The position numbers and the translations under genes are program-made. A DNA stretch of 7,750 nt from Novosphingopyxis sp042090735 (lineage in GTDB: Bacteria; Pseudomonadota; Alphaproteobacteria; Sphingomonadales; Sphingomonadaceae): assembly GCA_042090735.1 (NCBI GenBank), contig JBELIU010000139.1, positions 1 through 7,750 on the forward strand. Reading direction: 5' to 3'. Below, one piece after another: positions 4,652 through 7,750 of this stretch (positions are counted from its first letter, which is position 1; each line of letters starts with the position of its first letter). The notes below the pieces were generated by a model. The model saw only the letters and a list, made by a program, of their open reading frames with translations. It made no database searches and was not told the DNA's origin.

Positions 4652-6415
4652 ATGACGCTGCCCGAACTGCTGCTTCCGGCCACGGTGCTGTTGCCGCTGG
4701 GCATGGCGGCGCTGATCCTTGCCGTTTCGCACATCCTGCCGCCGCGCATCGCGGATATCGCCGCGCTGGCCGTTTCGCTGGCCGTCATGCTGCTGTCCGG
4801 CTGGCTGGCGAGCGTCGGCATGGCGCAAGGCGCGCCGGTGATGCATTGGTTCGGCGGATGGAGCCCCGGCGCGCATGGCAGCGGAGATCTCATTCTCGGC
4901 ATCGCCTTTCGTGCCGATCCGGTGAGCGCGGGCGTCGCGGCCTTTGTCGGCCTGCTGTTTTCGGCCGTGTTCCTGTTCGCCTGGAGCTATTTCGATCATA
5001 TCCATTCGCACTTCCAGGTGCTGATGCTGCTGTTCCTGGCCGGAATGCAGGGCTTTTGCCTGACAGGCGATCTGTTCAACCTGTTCGTCTGGTTCGAGCT
5101 GATGAGCATCTCGGCCTTTGCGCTCACCGCCTATCCGCTGGGCCAGAGCGCGCTGGACGGCGCCTTCAACTTCGTCGTCACCAACGCCATTGCGGGCTTC
5201 ATGATGCTGGGGGCGGTGGGTCTCGTCTATGCGCGCCTCGGCACGCTCGACATGGTGTATATGGGGCAACTGGCGGCCGATCGCGGCGCCGATCCGGTGT
5301 TGATCGCCGCGCTCGTCCTGCTGGCCGCCGCCTTGCTCACCAAGGCCGCGATCGTGCCCTTCCATCTATGGCTGGCCGATGCGCATGCGGTCGCGCCGAG
5401 TCCGGTTTCGGTGGTGTTTTCCGGCGCGATGGTCTCGGTCGGACTGTTCGGCTGCATGAAATTGCTGCTGCTGGTGTTCGCCAAGGATGCGGCCATCATC
5501 ACGCTGGCCAAACCCGCGCTGATGGCGATGGGCGGCGTCACCGCGATCGTCGGGGCGCTGATGGCCTGGGGGCAGCGTCACCTGAAGCGCCTGCTCGCCT
5601 TTTCCACCATCTCGCATCTCGGCATCATGCTGACCGGCGTCGCCAGCCTGTCGCCGGATGGATTGTCCGGCTTTGCGCTCTATCTGCTTGGCCATGGCCT
5701 GGTGAAAGGCGCGCTCTTCATGGTGGCGGGCATCATGCTGGCACTCGGCGCATCGGGCGATGAGATCATGCTGTATCGCAAGGGGCGGCGCTGGTGGCCC
5801 GCGGGGATCGTGATGGCGCTGGGCGGGCTGATGCTGGCCGGACTGCCCTTTGGCCCGCTGCACGGGGGCGAGGAGATGATCCACCACGCCATCGGTCACG
5901 GCCCGCTTTTCTGGGCGGTGTGTTTCGCCACGGTGCTTACCGGCGCGGCGGTGCTGCGCGCCACCTTGCGCATTTTTGCAGGGATGAGCGGAGCGCCCGG
6001 CGTGGAGGCAACCGCGCCGACAGAGCTGGAGCGCGAGAGGGCAGATCGGCCATTTGCGCTCATGCTGGCGCCCGCCGCGCTGCTGATCGCGCTGGCGATC
6101 ATCCTCCCCGCCAGTCTGGCCGAGGCATCGGGTGAGGGCTTTGCCCTGATGAGCGGCCTCGGCGCGCTTGCCGAACTGGAACCGCCCGCCGCGTTCCCCT
6201 GGACTGCATTGTGCACCGTGGGGCTGGCCATGCTGATCGCGGGCCTATCGCTCCTGCGCCGCCGCCCGGTCGCCCCGTTCGCCCGCACGCTGGCCCGGAT
6301 CGAGCGTGCACCGTTCGCGGCGCTCGAATATGTCCATTCGGGGCTGGTCGGCGATTATGTGGTCTGGACCGCGGTGGGTCTGGCCGGGCTGTCGATCTGG
6401 ATCGGCTGGCAATAG
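4652..6415 (+). CDS. mnhD: Mrp/Mnh cation:proton antiporter subunit D (NuoL/M/N-like channel subunit, MbhH-like)
   Basis: This 587-residue, many-helix protein belongs to the proton-translocating antiporter-like family shared by complex I, Mrp and hydrogenases. It is the only such large subunit in the operon and should carry the proton path. Core channel residues are visible: Glu149 in NLFVWFELMS, Lys231 and His238 in LTKAAIVPFHLWLADAH, Lys312 in HLKRLLAFSTISHLG, and His348 and Lys352 in GHGLVKGALF. The helix-12 region reads GLPFGPLHGGEEMI (397-410), where relatives usually have GxPPxxGFxxK, so the expected lysine is missing. It is about 90 residues longer than typical MrpD, with about three additional hydrophobic stretches after residue 468. 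ATG 4652 was chosen because the upstream in-frame ATG at 4553 would overlap mnhC by 74 bases and add a polar, Arg/Cys-rich lead. GGCAGG at 4637-4642 may be the ribosome binding site. Confidence 0.92.
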   Translation: MTLPELLLPATVLLPLGMAALILAVSHILPPRIADIAALAVSLAVMLLSGWLASVGMAQGAPVMHWFGGWSPGAHGSGDLILGIAFRADPVSAGVAAFVGLLFSAVFLFAWSYFDHIHSHFQVLMLLFLAGMQGFCLTGDLFNLFVWFELMSISAFALTAYPLGQSALDGAFNFVVTNAIAGFMMLGAVGLVYARLGTLDMVYMGQLAADRGADPVLIAALVLLAAALLTKAAIVPFHLWLADAHAVAPSPVSVVFSGAMVSVGLFGCMKLLLLVFAKDAAIITLAKPALMAMGGVTAIVGALMAWGQRHLKRLLAFSTISHLGIMLTGVASLSPDGLSGFALYLLGHGLVKGALFMVAGIMLALGASGDEIMLYRKGRRWWPAGIVMALGGLMLAGLPFGPLHGGEEMIHHAIGHGPLFWAVCFATVLTGAAVLRATLRIFAGMSGAPGVEATAPTELERERADRPFALMLAPAALLIALAIILPASLAEASGEGFALMSGLGALAELEPPAAFPWTALCTVGLAMLIAGLSLLRRRPVAPFARTLARIERAPFAALEYVHSGLVGDYVVWTAVGLAGLSIWIGWQ

Positions 6416-6424
6416 GGGCGGGAC

Positions 6425-7675
6425 ATGGCACTGGAATTGCTCCTCTTCGCAATCGGCCTCGTGGTCCTCAGCATGAGCCTGCTGGCCGGCCTGATCGGCA
6501 ACCGAATCTGGATTTCGGAAGTGACCTTGTGCCTGCTGTTCGGCGCGGCGCTCGGCCCCTTGCTGGGATATGTCGCGGAGACGCAGCTGTTCGGCGATGA
6601 TCGCTACCGTACGCTGGAAGAGGTCGCGCGGATCACGCTCGGCATTGCGGTGATGGGCACCGCGCTGCGCCTGCCGATGTCCTATGTGCGCAGCTGGTGG
6701 CAGGACATGGCGGTGGTGCTCCTGATCGGCCTGCCGCTGATGTGGCTGACCGGCGCGGGGCTCGCCGCGGTTTTTCTGGGCGTGGGCTTGCTTCCCGCGC
6801 TGCTGATCGGTGCGATCGCGGCACCCACCGATCCGGTGGTGGCCGCATCGATCGTCACCGGCCGCATCGCCAACGCCAAGGTGCCCGGCCGCCTGCGCCA
6901 CCTGATCCAGGCGGAAAGCGCGGCGAATGACGGGCTGGGTCTGCTCTTCGTCATGCTGCCGATCCTTTTGCTGACCAAACCGTCCAGCGAAGCGTGGGGC
7001 GAGTGGCTGACGCGCATCACCTTATGGGAGGTGGGCGGCGCCATCGCGATCGGGGCGGCGATCGGATGGTTGGCGGGCAAACTGTTCGTCTGGGCCAAGA
7101 AGAAGCCCTATTCCGAAGACGAATCGCTGCTGGCCATCGGCCTTGCGCTCTCGCTAACCGTGCTGGCCGGGCTGGAGCTGATCGGCAGCGACGGCATATT
7201 GGGCGTGTTCGTGGCCGGGATCATGTTCAATCGCGGCATATCCGATGTGGAGACCCATCAGCATCAGTTGCACGGCGCGATCACGCGGTTTTTCGATCTG
7301 CCGGTGTTTGTCCTGATCGGCGTGCTGCTGCCCTGGAGCGAGTGGCTGGCCATGGGCTGGAGCGCGTTTTTCCTCGCGCTGTCGCTCGTACTTGTGCGGC
7401 GGCTGCCCTGGTGGCTTCTGATCGCGCCCATCGTTCCGGCTCTGAACAAGCGGGATGAGACGCTGTTCGCAGGTTTCTTCGGCCCTGTCGGCGTGGCAGC
7501 GGCTTATTATGCGATGCTCGCGCAAGACCAGACCGGCATATCGTGGCTGTGGCCGGTGGCGAGCCTCGTGATTTTCCTCTCGGTCATCATCCACGGCATT
7601 AGCGCCACGCCGCTGGCAAATCTGCTGGGCGCGCGTTTGAAGAGCTATGAAGATGAGAGTCGGGAAGGGGGCTGA
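6425..7675 (+). CDS. CPA1-family cation:proton antiporter (NhaP-like)
   Basis: This is a single-polypeptide monovalent cation/proton antiporter of the inner membrane, 416 residues with about 12 helices and a very short cytoplasmic tail, lacking the TrkA-type regulatory domain of longer members. Motifs seen include APTDPVVA (133-140), with the unwound-helix TD pair, and ESAANDG (164-170), with the Asn168-Asp169 ion-binding pair expected of electroneutral CPA1 exchangers. Also present are Arg325 in LVLVRRLPWW, GFFGPVGVAAAYYA (350-363) and IIHGISATPL (388-397). It starts 9 bases after the mnhD stop, with GGGG at 6415-6418 as a likely ribosome binding site, so it is almost surely cotranscribed with the Mrp genes. 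Whether it carries Na+ or K+ cannot be told from sequence. It is the last gene of the operon and faces a converging tRNA gene. Confidence 0.93.
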   Translation: MALELLLFAIGLVVLSMSLLAGLIGNRIWISEVTLCLLFGAALGPLLGYVAETQLFGDDRYRTLEEVARITLGIAVMGTALRLPMSYVRSWWQDMAVVLLIGLPLMWLTGAGLAAVFLGVGLLPALLIGAIAAPTDPVVAASIVTGRIANAKVPGRLRHLIQAESAANDGLGLLFVMLPILLLTKPSSEAWGEWLTRITLWEVGGAIAIGAAIGWLAGKLFVWAKKKPYSEDESLLAIGLALSLTVLAGLELIGSDGILGVFVAGIMFNRGISDVETHQHQLHGAITRFFDLPVFVLIGVLLPWSEWLAMGWSAFFLALSLVLVRRLPWWLLIAPIVPALNKRDETLFAGFFGPVGVAAAYYAMLAQDQTGISWLWPVASLVIFLSVIIHGISATPLANLLGARLKSYEDESREGG

Positions 7676-7696
7676 GCGTAAAGCGCGACAAGCGAC

Positions 7697-7750
7697 TGGT
7701 GACCCCTACGGGAATCGAACCCGTGTTTCAGCCGTGAGAGGGCCGCGTCC
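7697..7750 (-). tRNA. tRNA-Glu (CUC anticodon), 3' part only
   Basis: Read on the minus strand, the sequence gives the 3' 54 bases of a tRNA. It contains the anticodon arm CGGCC-CTCTCAC-GGCTG (one G-U pair) with anticodon CTC, which reads GAG. A 4-base variable loop (AAAC) follows, then the T arm ACGGG-TTCGATT-CCCGT, the 3' acceptor strand AGGGGTC, discriminator A and an encoded CCA (7697-7699). The D arm and 5' acceptor strand lie beyond the right edge. The spacer to the CPA1 stop is 21 bases. I see no phage or integrase sequence beside it. Confidence 0.95.

Noticed and set aside
4505..5365. 286-codon open frame on the minus strand opposite mnhC/mnhD
   Set aside because: The translation is a low-complexity Gln/His/Arg/Gly-rich product, the usual antisense image of a hydrophobic membrane protein in GC-rich DNA.
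2242..7675. The cluster as a real membrane-bound hydrogenase or a complex I operon
   Set aside because: No NiFe-binding, iron-sulfur, NuoB/C/D or NuoI-like protein is encoded here; every gene is a membrane ion-transport subunit.
7676..7750. tRNA-Glu 3' end as an integration site for a mobile element
   Set aside because: No integrase, direct repeat of the tRNA end or shift in composition is visible in the window; all flanking genes look like core chromosome.

Overview
The window is GC-rich bacterial DNA with dense, same-strand coding sequence. GC-ending codons, GTG and TTG starts in overlapping genes, a tRNA-Glu of proteobacterial type and the cation-antiporter gene order all fit an alphaproteobacterium, most likely a sphingomonad-like organism. 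The genus cannot be fixed from this sequence alone.

Region 1 (1-2120) is most of a prolyl-oligopeptidase-family (S9) serine peptidase. Its reading frame runs off the left edge, so the true start and probable export signal lie outside the window. It ends just before a GC-rich hairpin at 2124-2144 that may be its terminator.

Region 2 (2121-2241) is a short, structured intergenic stretch. It holds the hairpin, a 16-bp perfect palindrome, a 9-bp inverted repeat, and a second copy of a palindromic decamer that overlaps the start codon of the next gene. It probably carries the control signals of the following operon.

Region 3 (2242-7675) is one tightly packed operon of nine genes. The first eight encode an Mrp/Mnh-type cation:proton antiporter complex: MnhE, MnhF, MnhG, a DUF4040 (MbhD-like) protein, a 58-residue MbhE-like protein, MnhB, MnhC and MnhD. 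This is the order of the sodium-translocating half of archaeal membrane-bound hydrogenase (MbhA to MbhH). It differs from the usual bacterial mrpABCDEFG layout, and the large NuoL-like N-terminal part of MrpA is absent. All six junctions from mnhE to mnhC are 4-base stop/start overlaps (ATGA, TTGA or GTGA), which implies translational coupling and fixed stoichiometry. The ninth gene, 9 bases after mnhD, encodes a single-polypeptide CPA1-family cation:proton antiporter, so the operon pairs a multi-subunit and a one-protein exchanger. The shared job is probably Na+ (or K+) extrusion and cytoplasmic pH control.

Region 4 (7676-7750) holds 21 spacer bases and the 3' part of a tRNA-Glu(CUC) gene on the minus strand, cut by the right edge.

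The points most worth a second look are: the hydrogenase-free Mbh-type module; the conserved FDxRGxDTxGEE block that is divided exactly at the MbhE-like/MnhB junction, as if by a one-base deletion; the missing charged residues in MnhD and MnhF; and the structured leader of the operon.
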